Position numbers and translations under genes: made by a program. Positions 25,820 to 38,828 of a stretch of 64,000 nucleotides of DNA are shown here, piece by piece (within the stretch, counting starts at the first letter, position 1; each line of letters begins with the position of its first letter). A model generated the notes under the pieces. That model was not told where the DNA came from and did no database searches. It saw nothing but the letters and a program-made list of their open reading frames with translations. Location: contig JANTQA010000057.1 of the NCBI GenBank assembly GCA_027625915.1, forward strand, positions 10,974,001 through 11,038,000. Reading direction: 5' to 3'. This DNA comes from Anaeramoeba flamelloides (taxonomy: Eukaryota; Metamonada; Anaeramoebidae).

Positions 25820-28800
25820 CTTTTTTCCTTTTCCTTTCTAACTTTTCTTTATTATCATTATATTTTGAAAATTTAAATATATCTTCAAATTCTGTATTAT
25901 TTTCTTGGTTCACAATATTATTATTTCTAGTTTTTTTCCTTCTTTTCTTTTTTATTTTTTTTGCTTCGTGGTTATGTATAATTGGGAAATAATATTCATT
26001 CTCTAAATTATAATTATATAGATTTGATTTGAGAGAGTTATCAAAATAATCCCCTCCAAACCGCTCTTTCATTATTTTTATATAACTACAATTTGGGTTG
26101 ACTAATAACATGTCATCTGATTGTTTATTTTCAAAATTTTCTTGATTCTTTATTCTTTCATCTATTTTATCATTTTTTTTTTCCTTTTTCTTTTGAGATT
26201 TGTTTTGTTTATGATCAATAAAAGTGATTTCATTTTGGGGTATTTTTTGAGGATTATTTTGAGGATTTTTCAATTTCATTATTTGATTAGATACATTATT
26301 ATTATTTTGAAGACTCTTTGTATTATTTATTGTATGGTCTCTTGGAAATTGAAAATGTAATGTTTTTTCTTTTATTATATTTCCATGTTTCCTTTTATTA
26401 CCATTATTTGAACTATTTAAATCCCCGTTATAGCTACCAGAGCCCTTATTATTTAGAATTAGAAACGTGGGTTCCCTCCTCCCTTCCAGAGTTAAATAAT
26501 TATTAGTTATCTTGAAATTATTTTTTATTTTTTTATTTTCTTCAACAAATTTTGAATTTTGTTTTTTTTTGTTTTGGTTAATTGTGATATTGTTCGTTAG
26601 GACGGATTTTGGTTTTATATCTATAAAATTTGTATATTTAGAATTTAATTCAAAATTTGCATGATAACGTTTTTTTGTTAATAATTGGGTTTTTTTTTTT
26701 GATGTAATATTTGCTTTTGTATTATCTTGTTGTTTTTGCTTTTGTTTTTGGTTTATAATTTTTTTATTTGAAAAAGATTCTTTATTTAATTTTAATTCTG
26801 GATCCTCTTGATTTTTTTTTGGAATAATATTTTTTTTTTGAGTTTTGGTTTCGTGTTTTAATATCAATTTATCCAAACTAAAACCAGTTCTTGAATCTAA
26901 ATACGGATATAATTGGTTTCGAGAATCATTACATGGACGAGTAATTGCTCCTATTTCGTCTTCAAGTGTGAATTCTGATTGATATTCACTGTTTGAATCG
27001 ATTTCTAAATTTAATTCTAATTCAAATCCAATTTGAGATTTTTCATTTATTTTTTCATCTTCTTTTTTGCTTTTCTTTTTGTTTTCTTTCATACTTTTAT
27101 TTTTTTTTTCTTTTTTGTTTTCTAAATGTGTTTCTAATTCTAAAAACGTTTGATATTTATCATTTTCATTTTCGTTTTCCCTTTCGTTTTCTTTTTTATT
27201 TATTTTTTTATTTTCTTTTTTGTTTGTATTTTTCTTTTCATTTTGTTTTTGTTTTCCAGCCACGATCATTTGTTTTTTTTTTAATATTTGGTATTTTGAT
27301 TGATTTTTAAACTTTGGTTTTATATTTGATTTTGAATCCGATTCAATTTCAGATTTAATTTCAGATTCGGATATTAATTTTGAATATTGTTTTTTTTTTT
27401 TATAAATATTTTGTGTTTGCTGTGTTGGGATTTGTTTTTTATTATTTTCAGAGATAGTAGGTATTTTTTTAAATTTTAATTCTAAATCGGATTCTACTTT
27501 TTTTGTCGCAATGCTTGTTTTCTGTTCTTGTGTTTTGTTTTCCATTTTTGATTTGTTTAATTTACAATTGAAATCAGAGTCGCATTTTGCTTGATTTTTA
27601 GAATCGAAATATGGATTAGTAATAATGCCTATTTCCGGTTCCGGTTCCGATTTTGATTCTGATTCTGATTCCGATTCTGATTCCGATTCTGATTCCGGAT
27701 CTAATGTTGATTCTTGTTCATATTTTGTATTTGAATCTCTTTCTAAAATATTTTTTGATTTTAAGCCTATTTGAGATTCTTCATTTGTTTTTTTGTTTTT
27801 CTTTTCTTTTTTTTTTTCATTTTCATTTTTGAAAAAATCTTCATAATATTTTAAAATTTCATTTTTTTTTCCCACCTTTTCTTTATCCATTTCTTCCTCT
27901 TTCGCCAAGACATCAAAATCTTTTTCTTCTTTTTTTTCTTTTTTTTCTTCTTCTTCCTCCTCTTTTCCCAACTCATCATTATCCATATCTTCTTTTTCTC
28001 TTTCTTTTTCCATTTCTTTTCTTTTCTCCTTTCTCCCCACTTTTGATAGTTGGTGTGAATCTAGTATAAATTGTAACTTTGTTATGAATTCTTCATTTTC
28101 TTCGAATATAACTTGAGAATTTTCACCCATTTCTGATTTTGAGATAATTTTTAAAGTTGGATCTACTTTTTTTTGAATTTGTTTTGGTTTTTTTTTTAGC
28201 TGGTATTTGGGATACAATTTCTTTTTTTTTTTGGGTTTTAGCTCTAATCCTAATTCTGGTTTTTTTGGAATACTCTTTTTTTGTTGTTTTTTTAATTCGT
28301 GTTCTGGTTCTGGTTTACTGAACTTGTTGCCCAGATCTGATTCTATATATGAACTTGAGGTGAATTTTGAATATTGTTCATATTTTGTATTTGAATCTCT
28401 TTCTAAAATATTTTTTGATTTTAAACCTATTTGAGATTTTTCATTTGATTTTTTGTTTTCTTTGATTTTTTTATTTTTATTTCCTTGTTTATTTGAATTT
28501 TGGATTTTATTGTATTTTGATTTTGATTTTAAGTTTGAATTATTAGATGTTTTTAATTTAATTTTAGAACCCCCCCTTTTTTTTACTCCTATTTTTAGTT
28601 GAGGTTTTATGTTTTTTTTTCGGATCTCTTGTTTTCTCTTAGTGATTTTTATTTTTTTTTGTTTGTAATTGTGCTTTCTTTTTGATCCTGATTTTAATTT
28701 AGAAGGGGTCAATTCAAAATCTGAATCCGAATCTGAATCTGAGTCTGTTTTAATTATTACCATTGGTTCAAAAAGAAATATAAAATCTGAATTAAGTTTT

Positions 28801-29828
28801 TTATTATTTTGTTGATATTTTGATTTTGTTATTTTTTTTGTTGTTTTTTTTGGTTTTTCGGTTTGTGAATTTTTATGAAGCGTATTATTTTGATTAATAA
28901 AGCCACTATTGTTGATAGGGTGTGTATGTAAAAACCCCGGTGGTGGTGTTTGAGATGAAAAATTTGTCGAAAACGAAAGTGGTTTTTTATTAGATTTATC
29001 GTTCTTTTTAAAACTAACACAGACTTCATTTTCATTTTGGTTTTTTTTTTTTACCTTTTTGGTAAGCTTCTTTTGTCTTTTTTTCATAACAGCAAGACTT
29101 TTTTTTTTAATTTCAGTTACCCATTTGGGCTGATGGAGTGTACTCTTCTTTAAATTATTCAGAAATTTGTCAGTTATTTCTTCAAGATATTGGATCGAAA
29201 AATAGATCCTTTTCCTATTTATTGAACAATAAAAATGTTTGAATTCCATTTCTTTTTCTTTTTTGCATTGGGAACAAAGATTTAAATTATTTATTGGTAA
29301 AAGAATGATCTTGGGCTTGTCTATGATTAAATTATTCCAAACAATTAAAACTTTCTCATTAACTTTGATTTGTGACTGGAGATGCTGTTTCTTGCACAGA
29401 TTACAGACTTTTTTTCTTTCCTTTTGCTTGGTTAAAGGAAGTTTCTGTGGATTAGTGCCACCAATTCCTTTATTTTTATCACTGTCATCATTTTTATTCT
29501 TATTAAGGCTTTTCTTGTCTGTTTTCTTGTCTTGAATTTTGTTTTTTTTTTGGTTCTCATTCAATAAATCTCGATAAAAGTTTTTTAAATCTTCTTGGAA
29601 AAATACAGACCGAAGGTTGTATTTTTTTTCTGAACACTTTGGTGATTTTGATTCAAAAAGATCAAAATTTTTTTCTTTTATTGTTGAAGAATTTTTCGTG
29701 GAATTGGTTTTAATATCTTGTGTATTATTATTCATATCTATAGAATATATATCGTTTGGTGTTGTTGAAAAGTCCCGGGTATACCCATTAGGAAACCTTT
29801 TGGTTCCTATTAGAGGGTTGTTATTCAT
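25577..29828 (-). CDS. Large Lys/Glu/Asn/Ser-rich protein with four-cysteine motif; frame break near the 3' end
   Basis: Unrecognised. The continuous frame from ATG at 29828 to 25746 gives 1360 residues. Seen: a conserved-looking N-terminal part (about 135 to 250) with CNLC at 142 to 145 and CSQC at 185 to 188, a plausible zinc-binding site, followed by basic sequence. The rest is low complexity, with Asp/Ser and Glu/Ser dipeptide runs and a repeated unit around SQIGLKSKNILERDSNTKYE near residues 459 and 679, with a weaker third copy near 928. After a 34-nt poly-A run (25786..25819) the frame ends in a poly-Lys/Glu tail, but another frame continues with ordinary sequence (GAFQNKLNPVGLNNSWSGRF, then Tyr/Asn-rich) to a TAA at 25577..25579. 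An indel in the homopolymer is the simplest reason. Function unknown; a nuclear or RNA/DNA-associated role is only a guess from its charge. Confidence 0.75.
25786..25819. repeat. 34-nt poly-T run inside the low-complexity gene
   Basis: Codes for poly-lysine on the minus strand. The reading frames before and after it do not match, so its length may be miscalled or variable. Confidence 0.85.
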
Positions 29829-32800
29829 TAATGATCTTTTTTTTTTTTTTTTTTCTTTTTCTTGGTTTTCTTTGTTTTGATAAAACTGAATTTTTGAAAT
29901 TGAAAAAACAAATTCTTTGATAAAAAAATAAAAAAAATGAGAGTTTTTAATCCAAGCTTATTAATTACTCAGGACTATAAGAACAAAAAAATTGTGATCA
30001 CTATTTTTTAATTCACTATACCTTTGTTTTTTTTGAAATTATCTGAAATTTTGAAGATTAAAAGATCAAAATTCAATAATTCTGAATTCAAAAGTTTTTA
30101 CAATTCAAGCTTTTAAAAAATTTCAAACTAAAATCCTTTCATTCTTTTGTGTTTTCATAAAAACGGTTTCAGAAATAAGAAAGTTAACAAATGGTTTTAA
30201 TTGGGATAACTTTGAAAAAATTTCAGTAAAATTCAAAATGTTATTTTTGAATTAATTATTATTTTTTAGCTTTTTTTTTTGGCTTTTTTAAAAATTTTTA
30301 ATCAAGTATATGAAATTTGAAAAAAATTGAAAGAATTCCAGAAACTGAACTCTTATTAACTTTTAATATGAAAGTTCCATAAAGAATTGAAAGTATTTAT
30401 AGGGGTTGTATTATTCTTGTATTCTCAGAAAGTTCATCATAATTCTGAAAGATATTAATCTTGTTTTTTTTTGTTTATCAAATAAGTCTAAAAAAAAAAA
30501 AAAAAACAAGAGTTTCATATCTGAAATACTTGTAACTTGAAAATACATAATTTTTTTTTTAGCCAGAGAGTCTATTTTTTCAAATAATAATATTTTTTAT
30601 TTGGTTTTTCTCAAAAAATAAAATTTTCAAGTATATGTATTGAAAATTTATATGATGTATACAATGTTATTTCTTTTGCAAAAAAAAAAAAAAATAACAG
30701 AGTAATAGTTGTAAATTTGATTTGAAATTGAATAATGTTGATATTACTGTTTCTAAATAATTTACTCAATCTTCATTAGGATCAAAAACCCTTTTTCCAT
30801 TTTATGTAAAAATTTTATAATAAAGAAAATTATTTTTTGTTGATACAACATTCCAAAATACCCATCTTGAGAGTACGAAACTGATATTTAAAGATCAATA
30901 GTGCTTGTTTTTCTTCTAATACCAAATATAATCCAGTGTCGGATAGTATAATTTATTACCAAATCAATTTTGGGGGTTAACCAAGCTGACATTAAGTAAA
31001 GGTTATATTTTTATTTGAATTTGTTTTATAATTGCTGTACTTTTTACAATTTTGACTAAATTTTAATTTTTTTTTCTTAAAATGAAAGATCAAATATACA
31101 ATTTTTCTCAAAAAAAATAGGAATAATTTGTGAGAAAGATAATTTTGTTAAAGAATTTCGGTTTTTGCATACGTTCCAAGGTTACAATGTATTTTTTTCA
31201 ATATCAAAAATTGATGTAGATTTAGATATTAAAAATTTAAATATGATAATAAAAAAGCTCATATTGGATTTTTTTTTTTTTTTTTTCTTTAATAAGTTAA
31301 TATGAAACATAATTTTATTATCTGATCAAAAATAATAGATTTTTTTTTTCATATTTTTTTTAATTAAAAAATTAATTGTAATAAAAAAATAAAAAAAACA
31401 TTACATAGGAGAGATATATTTTTAAAAAAATCGATTAGAGTGTAGTTCAGTGATTTTGTGTTTTGTGTGAATTGATCTTAAAAAAAAAAATAGATTAAAT
31501 ACAAAAAAAACTTTTTTTTTTTCTCGTAGTCTTGAATATTTAAAATTATAAACTGACAAATAATTATATAAGTTTTGAATTGTGAAATGAAGGTCTTAAA
31601 AAAAAATAATTCTTAAAAAATGATACATTTACATTTTGATGGTTTATTAGTATAATTATCTGAAAAAAAAAATTGAATAAAATGTTTCTTCAGAAAGTAT
31701 CTAGATTTTCCAATTTTTTTAAAATTATAATTATGGAAACTAATGCAATTTTTTTAATAAGTAAAGCAAGATATTGAAATTTTTTAAATTATAAAAATAA
31801 ATTATCTACTCTATCTCTAGAAGGAATAAAAGTAAATTTAAGTTGAATCTTTAAATGTTCAATTTTTTGAACATTTTTTTTATTAACTTTTTTGTTTTAA
31901 TTAAATTTGGTTGTGGATCTAGAAATGTGTTTATACAAATGCTTGAAATTAATCCTAGAATGAACAAATAAAAAGATTGCCTGAGAGTGTGTATATTTTA
32001 AATAAATAATTTTTCTTTTAGAAGACCAAACAATACATATCACCTGTTTCATATAAACTTCTTGAAATGAAGAAAGAAAAAAATGCAATTTAGCTAAAAT
32101 ATATATTCGAAGATTTGTTTTTTTTTATTCTGGATTTGCATGAATCCAAAAAAAGTTGTTTCTTTGGATTTCCTGAACCCACTCCTATTTATTTATTATT
32201 TTATCAAAACTTTTTTTTTTTGAAATTTTTTTTTTTTCAAATATTTTTATCAAACAAAGTCAAAACAAATAATAAAACAATTTTAAAAGACTAAAAGAAA
32301 AAAGATTGAATTATCGAAATAAAAAAAAAAAACAACTGCAAAAAGTTTCAACCCAAAGAAAAAGAAAAATTTAGAAAAAATTTCAATCCGAATTCAGTAT
32401 TATTTTTAGTTCTCAATTAATGAAAAATAAATAATTAGAAAACTCAAACAAATAAGTCGTACTATAAATGTTTTTTTCTGAAGAGGAATCTCAAAAAATC
32501 CCTATTATCTTTATCCAAATATAAAATTAGTTGAATTCAATGAAAATTGTAATTTAAATTCATTTTGGGAATTCTTTCAGGATAAATAAAAAGTAATTTA
32601 TTTCTGAAAATTTTACAAATGAAAGATTTTCTTTAAAGAATTAAAATTAAAACCAAGAAAAGAAGGGGTAATTGTATCAACTTTTACATACAAGATCAAA
32701 AAATAAATGATTTTTTATTATTGTTTCAAGCTCAATTTTTTAATTTCTTTGAATTCCATTTTTAATTGATATGTAAATATAATATACAAGGATCTCTGAC

Positions 32801-33331
32801 ACCCTCTTTTTATTTATGAAAATATCAATGTATTTGGTTAAAGAAATGATTTTAATGATCCGATTTTTCATAAATTGAGGCACTCAAAATTGGTAAAATG
32901 TATTTACTGCCTTAAAAGTGTCAATTTGGTTCAATATAAACCCTTAATCAAAAAAATCAAAAACCAACAAAAATAAAAAAAAATAATGAAAGAAAGTGAG
33001 TTGTATGTTATGAACTATTAAAGGTTGTGTTTTTTTTTTTTTTTTATTGAGAATTAAAATTTATTTTTATTTTTCTCTCCAAGCGATTTTTGAAGAAAAA
33101 AACTAAATTGTAAATTTTGATTTGGTACTTGTTTTCAACAAAAGTTTGAAATCTATTTTGTAACCAAAGGGAGTATTTTTTTTTTTTTTTTTTTGGGAGA
33201 AAATCCATTTGAATTAAAGGATCTAAAGTGTAGCAACAAGTATAAAATAAATTATGTTTAGTTTGGTTGGGTTCTGATTTTGGTTGGTGAATAGTAAAAG
33301 TATTATTTTTCATGAAAAAAATACTAGTTAC
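29829..33331. other. AT-rich spacer between the low-complexity gene and uS9
   Basis: Holds the upstream repeat at 29960..30440. The remainder (30441..33331) is AT-rich with many homopolymers and no supported gene, RNA or element. Confidence 0.55.
29960..30440. repeat. Repeat placed just upstream of a minus-strand gene, copy 1
   Basis: Aligns with 44440..44880 over about 420 bp: AAGATCAAAATTCAATAA, AGAAAGTTAACAAAT, AACTTTGAAAAA, ATGAAATTTGAAAAAAAT and TTGAAAGTATTT are shared in order. It starts about 130 bp before the ATG of the low-complexity gene. The other copy starts about 70 to 90 bp before the eL30 ATG. It may carry promoter sequence or be an element that inserts near promoters. Confidence 0.7.
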
Positions 33332-34144
33332 TTAACGATAAGACTTTTGTCTTCTTGCTCTTGCACCCCTTCCACCAAACTTTTTCATTTCACATCTTCT
33401 TGGATCGCTTACTAAAAGAGATCGATCATATCTTAAGAATTTTTTTTTGATGTCTCTTTTGGACATTTCATCAACATCTTTTTGTTTTTTTGTTTTTGAA
33501 ATTTAAGTTGGTTTGTTTTTGTTGACAGTTTTTTGTTTTTGGTAGTTAGTTTACATAAAGAAAAAAAATAATAAAAAAAAAAAAAAAAAAAAAAAATAAA
33601 AAGCAAAAATAAAAAAAAATAAAAAAGCAAATTTTCATAAGTGTTTTCTTAAACAATAAAAGAAAAAAAATTAAAAAAGAAAAGAAAAGAGGTTGTGAAA
33701 TTTACATTTTTGGTGATAAGCTACAATTGATTTTGCAATGGCTTGTCTTATAGCTATTCAGAAGGAAATTGGTTGTGTAAAGTTATTTATATTTTGGTTG
33801 TTTGTAAAAAGAAGAAAAGTAAATAATATTTATATTTTCATCAGATCGAGGATCCAAAACTTTCAAAAAGAAAACAAAAGAAAAATTTTTATTTCTTTTT
33901 TATTTTTTGACTTACCATAAACACGAGAAACTGGTCCGCCACCAGAAACTCGAATTCTAATATCAAGATCATCAAATTTTGAATTTCCAATGAGTAAAAT
34001 TGGTTCGAATAATTTTAATCTTAAAGGTTCTGGTTGGACTAAATGAAGTGGTACACCATTAACTTTAATGATTCCTTTTCCTTTTTTGCACCTAGCAACA
34101 GCGGTTGCAGTTTTTTTTTTTCCAAATGTTTGAACTACTTCCAT
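33332..34144 (-). CDS. RPS16: 40S ribosomal protein S16 (uS9), three exons
   Basis: Small-subunit ribosomal protein near the decoding region. Exons on the minus strand: 33916..34144, 33706..33753 and 33332..33477, total 423 nt, 140 residues plus TAA (animals 146). Seen: [40 protein letters not shown], the GGGPVSR motif, then [18 protein letters not shown] in the 48-nt middle exon and after it, then [20 protein letters not shown] and the conserved C-terminal KSYR, whose arginine tail contacts P-site tRNA. Exon 1 ends inside the glycine codon at GTAAGT, and both junctions keep the frame. Confidence 0.97.
33478..33705 (-). other. Second intron of uS9 (228 nt)
   Basis: Minus strand: GTAAAT donor, T-rich first half with long T runs, then an A/C-rich second half ending AACAAAAAG before the acceptor. 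The halves are complementary in the same way as in the eL20 intron. Confidence 0.93.
33754..33915 (-). other. First intron of uS9 (162 nt)
   Basis: GTAAGT donor, TAG acceptor. Unlike the other introns it begins A-rich, so it does not show the T-arm/A-arm layout. Confidence 0.93.
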
Positions 34145-35499
34145 TAGTTAAACAATAAATTATGAGAATGAAAAAATAAAAAAAATGATTTTTGGGATAT
34201 TCTTTTTGAAACTTTTATTTGAAACGAACAATCTAATTTACCACCACACGGAAGATTTTACACAAGAACTTGTCTTTTTTGGATATTACTTTAAATGGGG
34301 TGAAATTCTTATCTTTTTATTATTTTTCAATTCTTTAAATTCCTTTCTTCCAGATTTCTTATTTTACCGACTCTTCAACAATATTTCATCAATGAAAAAG
34401 ATCCAAGTTAATAAATCGAAAGAACATATTTCCATCTCTTTCACTCGAATTTCTTTTTGTTAAAGAGAGACAGACAAGAAAAATGAAGTGAAACTTTTTT
34501 CCCATTTATTATTCGAATACTAGTTAAAAAAAAATCTCTTAGGGGATTAACTTGAGTATAGATTCGTCAATAATTAAAGTATATTGTAATTATATATTAA
34601 TGGTATTACTGTTTTTTAGTTTGATATGGTTCTAAACATATCTAGTTTTATTAGTAATATGCAAAAAAAGAATATCCGTTTTTATTTTAAAGACTTTTGA
34701 AAATTTTAAAAATTTTCTTATTGGAATTTTTAGACTTTTAAGTACCTTTTTTCTAATTTAAAAGATAAAAATCAGAATAATAGTATTTCTGCTCATTAAT
34801 AATTCAGATTTAAAACGATATAAGTAACAATTTTTTGATTTTCAAGATTAAATCAATAATTATTAACTCAAAAAAACCAAATACTCATGATTGGTCTTAT
34901 TTATTTTTAAAAGTTAGTTATAATATCAGTATATTTCCAATATGTGAAAATAATTTGAAAAATAATCTTTTTGGTTTATTATTTAATTGTTTAAAAAATA
35001 GATTTTTTTCATTAAAATCTACAATTCTTGGCCAAATTAGAAAGTTATTATTTTTTTGAAACCTAAGCTAAAAAACATGATTTAAAACAACATTTTTTCT
35101 AGTAATAATTATATTGGTTATTTCCCGAAAAAAGATCTTTGTTTAATAATACTCTACTGATTATGAGTATTATTGATTGATCTCTTTTTTGTTTTTTTTT
35201 TTTGAGAAATAATTAGTTGAGTTGTTGGAAATGGTGTCTTGAGATTAAAAACGGAAGAGGCAGGGGAATAGAAGAAATGTGAATTGTCTCTAGATCTTAA
35301 TTAACCAGTTATGTTTTTCTTCAAAAAAAATATATTTTAAAATATGATGTTATTAATAAGTGTCATTTATTTTGTGAGTTAAAAAGGAATGAAGAAAATA
35401 ACTTTTAAAAAAGGTTGAAATTTAGAAAAAATTATTAAATGAATTCGGAATCTCTGATGTTAAAACAGTTTTAAATGAGACAATATTTTGTCTCGGTTT

Positions 35500-35735
35500 A
35501 AAGATCCAAAAAGAATGAAAAATTCAAAAGATTTTTTCATTTTTTGTGTTTTTATTTTTAACCCTTGAAGATTTGTACTATTTCAACAAATAATAACTTA
35601 AGCAATTTGACTCGTTGTTTCAGCAACAAGCAAAATAGTTTTCAATCTGGGAGTTATAAATATCACCCTCTCAAGAAAAAATTATTGTTTATTTTCTCAA
35701 CTCCCTACAAATAACGATAGTTATTTTTCTATCAA
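35500..35735. repeat. Palindrome-bearing dispersed repeat, copy 1
   Basis: Contains CAATTTGACTCGTTGTTTCA and then TATAAATATCACCCT...AAGAAAAA and TTTATTTTCTCAA. The same order is seen at 35745..36045 and 57025..57260. Confidence 0.65.
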
Positions 35736-35744
35736 AAGATAATT

Positions 35745-36045
35745 AAAAAAGGATAGAAAATAACCAATTTCCAAGGAATATTTTTATTTTATATTTCTTA
35801 AAAAAAAAGATCTTTCATAATTAATCCTCTACAGATTTAAAGTATTATTGAATTTAACATTTTTTTTTGTTTTTTCATTTTATTTTCCTCAAAGATCCCA
35901 ACTACTTGAACAAGATAAGTTATACAATTTATCAAATTGTTTCAAAAATATTAAATATATTTTTCTTTCTGGGTGATATCAATATCACCCTATCATACAA
36001 AGGTAAGTTCTTATTTTCTCAAATTCATTTAAAGAAAGAAAAATA
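35745..36045. repeat. Palindrome-bearing dispersed repeat, copy 2
   Basis: Includes GGGTGATATCAATATCACCC at 35971..35990, 9-bp arms around a 2-nt centre. Upstream AATAACCAATTTCCAAGGAA and downstream TTATTTTCTCAAATTC match the copy at 57025..57260. Confidence 0.65.
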
Positions 36046-37948
36046 TATTTTTAGCTTTAAAGTTTGAAAATTGATTATTCAGCCTTCAAATGTTTTAGAA
36101 ATGTAGATTTTTTCTAAAATTATTGGTTTATTATACATATAATGATCTTTTTTAGTTGATTGGATAAGCAAATAATATTATTTTACAAATTAAAATTTTC
36201 ATGTTATTTAAATCGTCTAGAACTAATTTTTTACCTTAAATAATGATAAAATTTGATTTTAGACCATCCCTTGGGTTAAAAATAGATATTTTAATGATGT
36301 AATAATAAAAATCTCAATACGAATTCAAAAAAAAATATATTTCGGAGGTTAAAAGCGAAATTCAGAAATAAATTAAATCAATTTTGGATCATTTCATTAA
36401 TAAAAATTTCGATTATATCACATAAATTTTGAATAAAAAAAATGAATTTAATTTAATTTTATTTAATACAAAAAGCAATAAAAACATTTATGAATTTTTT
36501 CATTTGAGTTTTTAATATTTGAATTTGTAGGAATTGGGAAAATGGGATAAATAAATAATACACATTATAAAAATTTAACAAATGGTTATGGATCATTTCT
36601 CTTTGTTTATATTAATTTATTAATTCTTTTTCCAAAAAAAAGAAGAAGAAGAAGAAGTTATTTAACTTGTTTTATTATGCTTTATTATGTTTTATTTTAT
36701 TTTATTTTGTTTTATTTTATTTTTCAGAAATCAATTTCCATGTTAAAAACTTTTAATTTTGGATTTTTTTTTATGGTGTTTAGTAAAACTGATACAATAT
36801 TTTGTTTCATTTATTTTATATGTAACACCAAATTAAAAAGTTTACTGTGAATTTTTGAAAAAAAAAAAAAAAAAAGAAATAAAAATTCTTTTTTGTGTGT
36901 GTGTTATTTTAAGAAATACATGATTCTCAAAATTGATCAAAATATTAAAAATTACTTTGATTGGTAATTCTTTAAGGGTTTAGTAAAGATCAAGAAGAAG
37001 TATAAGATTAAATAATATTGATAGTGGGTGCAATATGATTAGTTCTGGTACACTGGTTCAAATGTCTCAAACAATTTGATTAGTCAAATAATAATATTTT
37101 TTGATATCATCAATTAAACTATTCCAATTTATTAGTAAAACCCTCTTTTTTTCTTTAAAAAATCTGCTTTTCACGGCAAATTTAAAAGTTGGATTAACAA
37201 TATACAGACTTCAAAGTTACAAAATATCTTTCTTGAATTTGTGGCGAAATGTAAATTAGTCGCTAAAAAAATTCAATTTAATTAAAAAATTAAATAATTA
37301 ACAAATAAATTTTTTTGAAAAATTATTTTTGAAATATTAGAAATACATTGATGTTATGATTAAGTTTAATAAAAAGGAAGTGAAAGTAACCAGTTTTTGC
37401 GTTTTTCTGAGTATGATTATTGAATACATTTTGAAATTAAAAAATTATAAAAATATTTACTTTCAGAAGTTCTAAATATGAATTAATAAATACATGAATA
37501 CTATTATTTGGGGTTTCTATTTTTAGATTTGATCTGGGAATTAAATTAGAAATTTCCATAATGAATATTTTTTAATTGTGATCCTTTGTAAAAAAGTTCT
37601 AATTTATTATACAATAAGATTTATCATATATTTTTTAGAGAAATGTGAGCAATGTGGCACTAATATCATTTACTCCCAATTACAATTACTTTTGATTATT
37701 GAGAAATCTATGGTGCAGCAAATCCCTTAAAATCCAAAAAATAATTTTACTAAATGAAAAAAGTTATTTTTTTTTACCGATTTTGTTCGATTGAGAAAAA
37801 AAGAGATGAAATATTGGACACACATCATTCAAAACTAAAAAATAATCTTTTTTTCTGACATTTTATTTGATTGTCATTTGTGATTGTTGAAAAATCTGAA
37901 TCAAATTTTTTATATTATCAATAAGTATTCATGAAAAAAAGGAAAAGA

Positions 37949-38340
37949 GGGAAAAAAAGTTCAAAATGACTTTTAATTGGGAACCTGAATAGAATCTGAA
38001 AATGAAAAGTAAGATCAATGAAAAAAAGAATAAATAAATAATTAAAGCCAAAATGGAGAGATCAACATAACAATAGTTTCTTTAATACTTTCTTTTGGTA
38101 TGGGTTTTTCTGTGATTGATCAAATTAAAAATTTGTTGAAAAAAATTAACTATTTTTTAGATCTCCAAAACCACATCTATAATTTAGTTAAAAAAGGGGA
38201 TTTTATTTTTTTTGTTGGTTTGATTGAAAATAATATAATGAATTATTATTTGAAGTTAATTGGTTTCTTCTTTAATTAATTTTAAGTTTTTTTTTTCAGT
38301 AAGGTTCCCAATTAAAAATCGTATTGAACTTTTTTTTCCC
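37949..38340. mobile_element. MITE-like element with GGGAAAAAAAGTTCA ends
   Basis: The left end GGGAAAAAAAGTTCAAAATG, then TTTTAATTGGGAACCT, is mirrored at the right end (AAGGTTCCCAATTAAAAA, then GTATTGAAC and the T-run before CCC). The terminal inverted repeats are about 40 bp in a 392-bp non-coding element. Related sequence occurs at about 16880..16950 and 63090..63450. Confidence 0.7.
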
Positions 38341-38480
38341 TGTTTTACTTTTTTTCATTAATGGTAATCTGACAACGAAAGTAAAAAATTACGATTTAAA
38401 GTGATTTTTGTTGGAATTACTGACATTGGTGATTTTGCTTTTAAAAATAAATAACTTTTAAAGTTTGTTTTTTAATATGT

Positions 38481-38652
38481 ATTACAATTATTTGAATAAG
38501 AAATAGAAAAAATTTTCACTTCCTTTTCAATTTCCTTTTTCAAAGGTAACCACAAATAGCGGTAGACCTTCTTCGAAAACTCAATTTGTTAAAAAAAAAA
38601 TATGGAAAATGAATTGAAAATTTTTTCCCATTTAGAATTCAAATACAAGTAA
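38481..38652. mobile_element. MITE-like element (ACTGGTATTTGAAT family)
   Basis: Left TTATTTGAATAAGAAATAG and GAAAAAATTTTCACTTCC. Right GAAAATGAATTGAAAA and GAATTCAAATACAAGTAA. It ends about 180 bp before the ATG of the DUF5765-like gene and so lies in or near its promoter. Confidence 0.6.
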
Positions 38653-38828
38653 AGAATAAAACAGACAATTTTGACTGAATTCTTTTATTGTTCAAAAGTT
38701 GTTTCTGGTAACATTTTTTAAAACAATAGCAAAACACTTTTAGTCCAAAATCGGTCTTTTGGGAACATAAAAATCATTTTTTTATTTTTTTCAATCTTTT
38801 TTAATTGTTTTTTTATAATTCTTAGAAA

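Larger units (their letters stand above)
34145..37945. other. Long spacer with repeats upstream of uS9
   Basis: No gene supported. It holds one end of the ACTGGTATTTGAAT inverted-repeat family (34480..34522), two copies of a palindrome-bearing repeat (35500..36045), and a short-period TTTTATT tract at about 36660..36722. The rest is AT-rich and featureless. Confidence 0.55.

Noticed and set aside
26121-29880. Plus-strand frames rich in Phe and Leu
   Set aside because: They lie opposite the low-complexity minus-strand gene and have no independent support.
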